In this document: positions 7,601-12,486 of the stretch, one piece after another
Position numbering within the stretch: the stretch's first letter is position 1
How the letters are laid out: each line of letters starts with the position of its first letter
Notes under the pieces: generated by a model
What the model was told of the DNA's origin: nothing
Database searches by the model: none
Seen by the model: only the letters and a program-made list of their open reading frames with translations
Made by a program: the position numbers and the translations under genes
Source: Caulobacter sp.
Lineage (GTDB): Bacteria; Pseudomonadota; Alphaproteobacteria; Caulobacterales; Caulobacteraceae
Assembly: GCA_014378155.1 (NCBI GenBank)
Contig: JACMOF010000591.1
Location: 1 to 12,486 of the forward strand
Length of the DNA: 12,486 bases
Direction of reading: 5' to 3'

Positions 7601-10286
7601 GCAGATCGCGCTTGAGACCTTGGTGAGAGCGAGCCAGTCCCGGCCACAGATCGGCGACAAGCGGCCACCCGGGCATACCTTCATGCTTCGGTCGGACCTT
7701 GTTCCGCCCGAGGCCCGAGCCCTCCTTGGGTCCGTCGCGCGGGTCGTACTGGTAGGCGACCGCGGGCGGCTGGTCGATCAACTCGAGCGAGCTTCAGACG
7801 CCGGGCTTGCGAGACGCGTCCCTCCAAGGCGCCCTCTCGCCACCTCCCAGCTTCAAGTGTCGCGTCCGGCGCCGGGAGTGGAATTTTTCAACGGACTTGG
7901 TGGCTTCGCCGAAGACGGCCGAGAATATGTGACGATCCTGGGGCCAGGCCAGTCAACGCCCGCCCCCTGGATCAACGTAATCGCCAATCCAGGCTTCGGC
8001 TTCCAGGTGTCGGCGGAGGGTGGCGGCTACGCCTGGTCGGTGAACAGCCGCGAACATCAGCTAACGCCCTGGTCGAATGACCCGGTGACCGACCGACCTG
8101 GTCAGGCCTTCTATCTGAGAGACGAGGATAGCGGAGATCTGTGGAGCCCCACAGCGCTGCCGATCAGGGATGAAGCGGCGACCTATGTTGCGCGGCATGG
8201 CTGGGGGTATAGCCGGTTTGAGCATACCTCTCACGGGATCGCCGCCGAGCTGCTGGAGTACGTGCCGCTCGCCGACCCGCTGAAAATCTCCCGGCTGAAA
8301 CTGCGCAACCTCACTGGCCGCGCAAGGCGCCTCTCGGTGACAGCGTATGTCGAGTGGGTGCTCGGACCCTCACGGGCGGCAGCGGCGGCCTTCGTAACGA
8401 CGCGGGTCGATGCTGAAAGCGGTGCGATACTTGCGAACAATCCGTGGAACCCGGCGTTTGGCGAACGGGTCGCCTTCGCCGATCTTGCGGGACGCCAGAC
8501 GGCCTGGACGGGTGACCGGCGAGAGTTTATCGGCCGAAATGGGACGCTGGCTTGGCCTGCGGTCCTGGCCAACGGCACTTTGCTTTCGGGGCGGGTCGGC
8601 TCCGGCCTCGACCCCTGTGCCGCTCTACAGACCACGGTCGAGATTGCGCCGAACGGAGTCGTCGAGATCGATTTCTTCCTCGGCGACGCTCTGGACGAGA
8701 CCGAGGCGCGGTCACTGATCGCCCGCTACCGCGAGGCCGATCTGGACACGGTGCTCTCCGACGTCCGGGCCTTCTGGGACGATATCGTCGGCACGGTTCA
8801 GGTGAAGACCCCCGACCGGTCGATGGACATCATGCTCAATGGCTGGCTGACCTATCAGACCCTTGCCTGCCGGGTCTGGGCCCGGTCGGGGTTCTACCAG
8901 GCCAGCGGGGCCTACGGCTTCCGCGACCAGTTGCAGGATTGCATGGCCCTGGCCACGGTGCGGCCATCGATGACCCGTGAGCACCTGCTGAGAGCCGCGA
9001 GCCGGCAGTTCGGGGAGGGCGATGTCCAACACTGGTGGTTGCCTCATTCCGGCCAAGGCGTGCGGACGCGGATCTCGGACGATCGGGCCTGGCTCGCCTA
9101 TGCAGCGGCGCACTACATCAAGGTGACTGGTGACGCCGCCATACTGGATGAAGTGCGACCCTTCCTGACCGGTCCGATGCTTGAGCCGGGCGAGGGCGAC
9201 AGCTTCTTCCTGCCGACCGTAAGTGATGAACTCGGCAGCCTCTACGAACATTGCGCTCGCGCCCTGGACGCCAGTCTGGCGGTCGGCCGCCACGGACTGC
9301 CGCTGATCGGCGGCGGCGATTGGAACGACGGCATGAACCGCGTCGGCGAGGGCGGAAAGGGTGAGAGCGTATGGCTCGGCTGGCTATTGTACGCCGCGCT
9401 GGGCGACTTCGCAGACGTCGCTGTGATCCGCGGTGACAAGGCGCGAGTCGCGAAGTGGCGGGCGCACACCAAGGCGCTGAGCGACGCCCTTGAACGCGAG
9501 GCCTGGGATGGCCACTGGTATCGGCGAGGCTGGTTCGACGATGGCTCCCCGCTCGGCTCGGCGACCAGCGAGGAGTGCCGCATCGACTCCATCGCCCAGT
9601 CGTGGGCGGTCCTGTCCGGCGCTGCGCGGCCGGACCGCGCGGCCCAGGCGATGGAAGCCGTTGATCGCGAATTGATTCTGCCAAACGACAGACTGGCCTT
9701 GCTGTTCACGCCGCCGTTCGATCATTCGGCGCCTGACCCTGGCTATATCAAGGGCTATCCGCCGGGCCTGCGCGAGAACGGCGGGCAGTACACCCACGCC
9801 GCCCTATGGTCCGTGATGGCTTTCGCGGGCCTGGGGGAGGGCGACAAGGCCGCCGCCCTCTTCGGGCTGCTTAACCCGATCAACCACGCTCGTACACGCA
9901 CCGACATGCATCGCTATAAGGTCGAGCCCTATGTGGTCGCGGCCGATGTCTACGCCGCACCAGGCCACGTGGGGCGGGGCGGCTGGACTTGGTACACGGG
10001 CTCGGCCGGCTGGATGCAGCGCGCTGGCGTCGAGAGCATCCTTGGGCTTCGGATTGAAGGCGGCCTGCTACGGCTCGACCCCTGTATCCCAGGGTCCTGG
10101 CCTGGCTTCAATATGACATTACGTCATGGTGCGTCACACTACGAAATCACGGTCGAAAACCCGCAGGGCGTGCAGCGGGGGGTCGCGGTCGCCGAATTCG
10201 ATGGCGTGGCGATCGCGGCGAGGCCGGTGTCAGTCCCCCTGGATGACGACGGCGCCGTTCATCGCCTCGTGGTCCGGCTCGGGTGA
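1677..10286 (+). CDS. cgs: Cyclic beta-1,2-glucan synthase (GT84 + middle cyclization domain + GH94)
   Basis: A 2869-residue inner-membrane enzyme, nearly the same length as Brucella Cgs and rhizobial NdvB. The family builds beta-1,2-glucan chains from UDP-glucose, cyclizes them and releases periplasmic cyclic glucans for osmotic adaptation and host interaction. Membrane segments lie near 434-483, 843-884, 903-925 and 969-1012. Between them sits the GT84 domain with the DxD motif D647-S-D649, SHD762LFE, and R793-H-H-R796-W797, matching the (Q/R)xxRW motif. Residues about 1030-1560 form the glycoamylase-like middle domain (WGVSE1417SAYNARD; E1487; MAHHQGM at 1509-1515). Two GH94-type beta-sandwiches follow (about 1590-1860 and 2065-2330). 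The helical GH94 domain holds RDQLQD at 2416-2421, GDWND at 2547-2551 (D2551 the likely catalytic acid) and GWTWYTGS at 2769-2776. The ATG at 1677 is preceded by GAAGGG at 1660-1665 and an in-frame TGA at 1659. No frameshift is evident. An ndvB/chvB name would be equally valid. Confidence 0.95.
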   Translation: MRFETNASSREHQLRRGSDLIAPLRGLLASARQRPPWDDGAPIRAELFSVDRLEEHARSLATAQAVTPREAKGASLAKRLAEDEAVLLSAYRDVADAVDAGAAITPAAEWLIDNFHLVEKQIREVRGDLPPGYYRQLPKLAGGPLSGYPRVFGVAWAFVAHTDSLFDPEILRRYLRAYQEVQPLTIGELWAVAITLRIVLVENLSRIAKRVMDSRAGRRAADALADRLLGVGGREPEPAAAVLPLHPKAPFPDAFLVQLVQRLRDQDPRISPALEWLDDQLAEAGTTADAVVRDEHQRQVSGSVSVRNIITSMRLISDVDWTELFERVSLVDDVFEAGSPFGDMDFPTRNLYRSAVEHLARSSDLTELEVAHGAVAAASRAPKTDHAVGDARTADPGYYLIAGGRPGFEAAIGFRPPVHSWPGRIYRALGIGGYVAAGAAVAAALLAIPLTIAAAGGLSAIWLLVLAVVGLIPAVDVAVAIVNQLVTQGFRATLLPAMALRSGISGDLRTLVAVPTLLTSVAEIGELVARLEVHYLASPPGDLHFALLSDWADATSEHVDGDGELLAAAQEGVARLNRRYGPAAGGERFLLLHRRRVWNEGEGRWIGWERKRGKLCELNRLLRGASDTTFLLPPAVPSTVRFVITLDSDTRLPRETVGRLIGKMAHPLNRPRFDAELARVVEGYAVLQPRVTPALPVGREGSLFLRVFSSASGIDPYAAAVSDVYQDLFGEGSYTGKGIYDVDAFEAALAGRVPESSLLSHDLFEGIFARAGLASDVEVVEEFPARYEVAAQRHHRWVRGDWQLLPWIVGRGPRGASHRSRRGVPAIGRWKMLDNVRRSLSAPSIVAALVVGWALPIDAAVTWTVFILSTMALPPLIPVITRLGPRRPGVAFLNNLRALGAELRLAVVQLGLMIVFLADQAWLMGDAIVRTLIRLTVTHRHLMEWVPAAQAASGSSLGVRGSYKRMGGALLIATAAISVALIWGHNTWPLASAFALAWFASPAVAFWASLSPRVLGRRPLAEADARSLRLIARRTWRFFEDFVTPAENALPPDNFQESPEPVVAHRTSPTNIGLYLLSVASARDFAWIGTVEAVDRLEATLATMARMAKHRGHLYNWYDTRDLRPLDPQYVSSVDSGNLAGHLIALANACGQWRGDTLPEQRRFQGVADALDLVRDEARRLRDLRDLRKSQDVSWRRLGEEIERLAGGLLEATALGGTVEGRVEKFSEQAAILGDAVREIVLEEHDDAGADLQFWADAVGACIESHGRDRRAPLAAPLVARLQALEDAARSMAMAMEFGFLIDPDRLLLSIGYLPSEGALDPSCYDLLASEARLASFMAIAKGDAPARHWFRLGRAVTPVANGAALISWSGSMFEYLMPSIVMRAPADSLVEQTNRLVVRRQIDYAATRGTPWGVSESAYNARDLDLTYQYSNFGVPGLGLKRGLADNAVVAPYATALACMIDPQAAARNFEHLEALGARGRYGFVEALDFTPARIPDGGTVALVSAFMAHHQGMTITAIADTLLDGLMRSRFHAERMVQATELLLQERAPREVTATPPLVSETTSEAKVREIEGPAAWRNTSPHSATPATQLLSNGRYAVMLTAAGSGYSAWGDLMVTRWREDATSDDWGSYVFLKDVANGDVWTAAYQSIGSEPEAYEVTFNEDRAEFARRDGAFATNLQVLVSAEDDAEVRRVTISNLSDSAREVEVTSYAELVLAPQASDVAHPAFSKLFIETEHLAGLGAILATRRQRSPTEPQVWAAHLAVVDGEAVGKREFETDRARFLGRGGSIRAPGAIMSGRPLSGATGAVLDPIFALRRRVRIAPGATVRIDFWTMVASSREAALDLVDKHHDVGAFQRTAVLAWTQAQVQLHHLGINRNEAGQYQRLAGHMLYAAPMLRPPSQTIGSGSGGQPGLWSLGISGDLPIILVRIDDVHQLGLVKEALQAVEYWRMKQLAVDLVILNERASSYVQELQIALETLVRASQSRPQIGDKRPPGHTFMLRSDLVPPEARALLGSVARVVLVGDRGRLVDQLERASDAGLARRVPPRRPLATSQLQVSRPAPGVEFFNGLGGFAEDGREYVTILGPGQSTPAPWINVIANPGFGFQVSAEGGGYAWSVNSREHQLTPWSNDPVTDRPGQAFYLRDEDSGDLWSPTALPIRDEAATYVARHGWGYSRFEHTSHGIAAELLEYVPLADPLKISRLKLRNLTGRARRLSVTAYVEWVLGPSRAAAAAFVTTRVDAESGAILANNPWNPAFGERVAFADLAGRQTAWTGDRREFIGRNGTLAWPAVLANGTLLSGRVGSGLDPCAALQTTVEIAPNGVVEIDFFLGDALDETEARSLIARYREADLDTVLSDVRAFWDDIVGTVQVKTPDRSMDIMLNGWLTYQTLACRVWARSGFYQASGAYGFRDQLQDCMALATVRPSMTREHLLRAASRQFGEGDVQHWWLPHSGQGVRTRISDDRAWLAYAAAHYIKVTGDAAILDEVRPFLTGPMLEPGEGDSFFLPTVSDELGSLYEHCARALDASLAVGRHGLPLIGGGDWNDGMNRVGEGGKGESVWLGWLLYAALGDFADVAVIRGDKARVAKWRAHTKALSDALEREAWDGHWYRRGWFDDGSPLGSATSEECRIDSIAQSWAVLSGAARPDRAAQAMEAVDRELILPNDRLALLFTPPFDHSAPDPGYIKGYPPGLRENGGQYTHAALWSVMAFAGLGEGDKAAALFGLLNPINHARTRTDMHRYKVEPYVVAADVYAAPGHVGRGGWTWYTGSAGWMQRAGVESILGLRIEGGLLRLDPCIPGSWPGFNMTLRHGASHYEITVENPQGVQRGVAVAEFDGVAIAARPVSVPLDDDGAVHRLVVRLG

Positions 10287-10502
10287 TCGATCAGGGCTGC
10301 AAGGCGAGACCGTGAACCTCATCAATCCGATGGCGGCCCGGGGCCCTGAGTGGTGACGGGCAGGCCAATTCGATCCGCATCAGAGGCCGCAGGCGCGGGA
10401 CGCGGGAGCCAAAGGAGATAGAAGCTGATGTTAGGCGATGTCGATCCAGGGCTCACCTCATATGTGGACGACCCCCTCCTCGCAAGTTGATAGGCAGTCG
10501 TT
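10287..10502. other. Spacer between the glucan synthase and the IS region
   Basis: These 216 bases hold no substantial reading frame on either strand apart from the 20-codon ORF at 10428-10490 and the read-through tail of the IS481 transposase from the right. GC-rich self-complementary sequence occurs near 10335-10350 (GGCCCGGGGCCC) but has no T-run, so I do not call it a terminator. Confidence 0.5.
10428..10490 (+). CDS. Orphan gene start: strong RBS with 20-codon ORF
   Basis: AAAGGAG at 10411-10417 is the best Shine-Dalgarno-like sequence in this part of the window and lies ten bases before an ATG. The frame gives MLGDVDPGLTSYVDDPLLAS and then a TGA, 12 bases before the inferred IS481 end. 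It may be the leftover 5' end of a gene once downstream of the glucan synthase and destroyed by insertions and small deletions, or a chance RBS. The peptide matches no family I know and is too short to interpret. The stop comes before the IS boundary, so a simple IS interruption does not by itself explain the truncation. Confidence 0.2.
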   Translation: MLGDVDPGLTSYVDDPLLAS

Positions 10503-11468
10503 TGGATTAGATCTGTAGGGTCCCGGAATGAGGTGGCGCGGGTTGATCTTGAAGATTGACGGGTCTTTCGTCCAGGCCTCGCAGATCACCTGGTAGGGCG
10601 TTCGCCATCGCAGGACCTTCAGGTGCTTGGCGAAGTTGTAGGCGGTGACGAAGACCACGACATGGACCTTGAGGCTTTCCAGGTCGTCGTAGTGGTAAAT
10701 CTTCACCGTGGCGTCCTTGATGGTGCGGTTTATCCGCTCGGCTTGGCCGTTGGTCCACGGATGGTAGGGCTTGGTCAGCCTATGCTCGATACCGTTTTCG
10801 ATGCAGACGCGGCCGAAGATGTGACCGCCGGCGGAGCCGTGGCCTTGGCTATCGCGATATGTGGGCAGGTCGGCGAAGGCCATGCCGTCGTCGGTAAGCA
10901 CGATATGGATCTTGTAGGGGAAGGCCTCCACGACGTTCCTGAGGAAGGCTGAGCTTGCCATCTTGCCGGCTTTGTCGTGGAACTCGACGTAGGTGAACTT
11001 CGAGACCCGGTCGATGGCCAGGAACATGATCGGCTTGCCGTCGGCATGGCGCAGCTCGCAGCTGTCGATGTGGACATAGCCGATCTCGTAGGTCTTGAAC
11101 CGCTTGCGCTTGTTCTTGGTCTCTTCGACCGGCAGCCGGGAGATGCAGTGGCGCTGCAGGCAGCGGTGCAGAGCGCTGGGGCTGAGGTTGGGAATGGTGT
11201 CCCCCAGGCAGCCGAGCACGTCGTCCAGCGGCAGCAGCGTCTTCTGCCGGAAGGCCACCACGATGGCTTCCTCGGCCGGCGTCAGAACCGGCTTTTGGGA
11301 ACCTTCGGCCCCATAGGCGCATCGGCCGTCGTCGTGCGCTGGCGCCACTTGCGTACCGTCTTGGGGTTCACGCCGTAGCGGGCGGCAAGGGTCCGGCTAC
11401 TCTCTTGCGACGCTTGGGACTCGGCTCGAACACGCGGTGCGGGCGCCGCCGTGAAGAACGCTTGCCAT
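10458..11468 (-). pseudogene. IS481-family transposase, frameshifted twice near its N-terminus
   Basis: The family recognises the IS ends through an N-terminal helix-turn-helix and moves the element with a DDE integrase core. The likely original start is the ATG at 11468 (MASVLHGGARTA, with AGGAGGAGG just upstream). The frame is lost after 12 codons by a one-base excess near 11432, resumes as VRAESQASQESSRTLAARYG and the helix-turn-helix segment 'VNPKTVRKW', then is lost again near 11307-11312 where one base seems missing in GGGGCC. The remaining 296-codon frame (11348-10458) carries the catalytic core: D in 'HIDSCE' (codon 11064-11066), D in 'LTDDG' and E in 'NGQAERINRT'. Its last 15 or so residues (after IPGPYRSNP) are read through the inverted repeat into flanking DNA. 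The DDE core looks intact but the protein cannot be made whole, so it is probably inactive. Confidence 0.85.
10503..10527. repeat. IS481 element, left terminal inverted repeat
   Basis: It reads TGGATTAGATCTGTAGGG then TCCCGGA. It pairs with the right-hand copy read on the opposite strand, with two gaps (an extra GG here, one base missing near the outer end) and two mismatches. It also encodes the end of the transposase frame. Confidence 0.6.
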
Positions 11469-11516
11469 AGGCCATCCTCCTCCTGACGAGACAGGACCGA
11501 TGATGCACCATCAGAA

Positions 11517-11540
11517 TCCGGGACTACACACCTAATACCA
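11517..11540. repeat. IS481 element, right terminal inverted repeat
   Basis: On the plus strand it reads TCCGGGACTACA then CACCTAATACCA. The reverse complement matches the left end through TATTAG, TGTAG and TCCCGGA. Its outer bases may overlap the start of the neighbouring IS630 element. Confidence 0.6.
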
Positions 11541-12214
11541 GCTTCCCCGATTGCCTGATTCAGGATTCAGCGTTGGGGATGGTTCCCAAGGCTGCTGTGG
11601 TCCGGTTGCCCGGAAGATCGTGTTGTTCTGGAGGCTCGGGTTCGCGCCCCGACGTCGCAGCAGCGTGACGTGCTTCGCGCACGGATAGTGTTGCTGGCTG
11701 ACGAAGGGCGCTCGACGCGTTCGATCGCCAAGGCGGTGGCGGTGATGCCGCGCACGGTGAGCCTGTGGCGCGGTCGCTGTGGGCGCGAGGGGCTTGCGGG
11801 ACTGGCGGAAAGGCCGCGCCCCGGGCCGCCGGCCAAGTACGACGCCCATACCGGACGGCGGGTTCTGGCGGCTTTTGGATCGGCCGCCGCCGGCGGGGTT
11901 CGCCCGCTGGACGGGGCCGCTGATCGCCGCCGCGTTGGGGGATGTGCATGCCCAGCACGTTTGGCGGGTGCTGCGCGCGCAAAAGCTCGACCTGGCGGCC
12001 AGCAAGTCCTGGTGCGGGAGCCGCGATCCGGATTTCGTGGCCAAGGCCGCAGACGTGGTCGGGCTCCACATGGCGCCGCCCGAAAATGCGGTGGTGATCT
12101 GTGTTGACGAGAAGCCGTCGATCCAGGCCCAGGAGCGGGCGCAGGGCTATCTGAAGCTTCCCAACGGCCGGGCGCTCAGCGGCCATAGCCACGACGACAA
12201 GCGCCACGGCACAG
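11541..12214 (+). mobile_element. IS630-family element, left part only
   Basis: The transposase remnant defines this element; its left end is probably where it meets the IS481 right end. The leader 11541-11578 contains the palindrome CCTGATTCAGG (11554-11564) and a tandem GATTCAG pair (11557-11570), which may be parts of the terminal repeat. The right part is beyond the interrupting IS3 element or missing. Confidence 0.6.
11579..12214 (+). pseudogene. IS630-family transposase remnant, frameshifted and truncated
   Basis: Three frames join into one recognisable IS630-type protein. It starts MVPKAAVVRLP (ATG at 11579), then shifts frame near 11605-11612, where a serine-like codon before PEDRVVLEARVRAP is damaged. 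The middle part carries the helix-turn-helix segment (DVLRARIVLLADEGRSTRSI, then PRTVSLWRGR). A second shift near 11873-11876 is explained by one extra T in a TTTT run; removing it restores AALDRPPPAGFARWTG. The third part contains the first catalytic aspartate in 'VICVDEKPSIQ' and ends at KRHGT, where the family normally continues with the rest of the DDE domain. There the sequence switches to the end of an IS3-family element at about 12215. Two frameshifts and loss of the C-terminal catalytic residues make it non-functional. The start of the element (inverted repeat and TA target) is probably near 11535-11545 but is not resolved. Confidence 0.85.
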
Positions 12215-12486
12215 TGAGGTGGCGCCGGTTCTCCGCACGGTTTGGCGGCTTGGCTAAGGTTGGTTCAGGTTCAGGTCACGCCGCCAGTTTGGGCTCGAGG
12301 TTGGCCCTATCTGGGGCGAGCCCCGGATAGGGCGGCGCCTGGATTTGCCCACAGGCCTCGTCGGTGGTGGCCCCGGCAAGGGCCGAGTGGGGCCGGTTGG
12401 TGTTGTCGTAGCCGATCCACTTGGTCAGGCCGGCCCGCAGCTCCGATCCGGTCTCGAAGGCGTGGATGTAGACGCACTCGTATTTG
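12215..12486 (-). mobile_element. IS3-family element, one end only, inserted in the IS630 remnant
   Basis: The end is placed at TGAGGTGGCGCCGGTTCTCC (starting 12215), exactly where the IS630 protein homology stops. It begins with TG as IS3-family ends do, and a minus-strand OrfB ends 61 bases inside it. The other end and any target duplication lie beyond the right edge. Confidence 0.65.
12276..12486 (-). CDS. IS3-family transposase OrfB, C-terminal fragment (5' end outside window)
   Basis: The frame is open from the right edge to a TGA at 12278-12276, giving 70 residues. The segment KYECVYIHAFETGSELRAGL, then 'KWIGYDNTNRPHSAL' is the characteristic C-terminal end of the IS3-family integrase (rve) domain: the family has 'K.E.vy...f....e....i..wi..YN..RPHsaL', and the last catalytic Glu normally lies just upstream, outside this window. 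The proline-rich tail (PPYPGLAPDRANLEPKLAA) follows. The visible part has no frameshift, so this may be the youngest and least damaged element here. Confidence 0.85.
   Translation of the reverse strand, partial: KYECVYIHAFETGSELRAGLTKWIGYDNTNRPHSALAGATTDEACGQIQAPPYPGLAPDRANLEPKLAA

Larger units (their letters stand above)
10503..11540 (-). mobile_element. IS481-family insertion sequence, about 1.04 kb, degenerate
   Basis: The element is defined by an IS481-type DDE transposase on the minus strand and imperfect terminal inverted repeats at 10503-10527 and 11517-11540. The length suits the family. The shortest common core of the repeats is TGTAG..TCCCGGA read inward, so the true ends could lie a few bases further in (10514 and 11527). 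I found no convincing target-site duplication with either choice, as expected if a flank was rearranged after insertion. The right end abuts the IS630-family remnant. Confidence 0.7.

Noticed and set aside
11295..11440. Programmed frameshifting to explain the split IS481 transposase
   Set aside because: Two separate shifts would be needed, no slippery A-run lies at the junctions, and IS481 elements normally have a single uninterrupted frame.
1..12486. CRISPR array, tRNA, rRNA, riboswitch or phage module
   Set aside because: No regularly spaced repeats, cloverleaf-like sequence, ribosomal RNA sequence or phage structural genes were seen on either strand.

Overview
The window is GC-rich DNA whose protein families suggest an alphaproteobacterium. 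Caulobacterales, Sphingomonadales or a rhizobial relative would all fit, but the genus cannot be fixed from the sequence alone. One gene dominates: an intact 8.6-kb reading frame (1677-10286, +) for a 2869-residue cyclic beta-1,2-glucan synthase (Cgs/NdvB/ChvB type). It has the GT84 glucosyltransferase domain, the middle glycoamylase-like (cyclization) domain and a C-terminal GH94 phosphorylase-like region, all with recognisable motifs.

Left part (1-1676): the C-terminal end of a diacylglycerol-kinase-type lipid kinase (+) enters from the left edge. It converges on a small secreted class I cytochrome c (-). Next comes a weakly coding stretch with a probable CsbD-like remnant and an overlapping 43-codon ORF (both -). 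A cluster of three adjacent palindromes follows, the middle one matching an FNR/FixK box. Last is a short DUF2188-like protein (+) directly upstream of the glucan synthase. These families suggest an envelope, stress and respiration neighbourhood. The DUF2188-like gene and the synthase may be co-transcribed (86-nt gap). No glucan exporter (NdvA/ChvA) or glucan-modifying gene is visible.

Right part (10287-12486): a graveyard of insertion sequences. A short spacer holds an orphan ribosome-binding site and a 20-codon ORF. It is followed by an IS481-family element (about 10503-11540, transposase on -) with imperfect terminal inverted repeats and two frameshifts near its 5' end. Abutting it is an IS630-family transposase remnant (+) with two frameshifts, cut off by the end of an IS3-family element (-) that runs off the right edge. 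The long synthase frame is undamaged while every complete or near-complete transposase frame is broken, which points to real decay of the elements rather than poor sequence.

I see no CRISPR array, tRNA, rRNA or clearly new multi-gene system. The most unusual points are the palindrome cluster at 1251-1292, the degenerate small ORFs beside it, and the nested IS structure.
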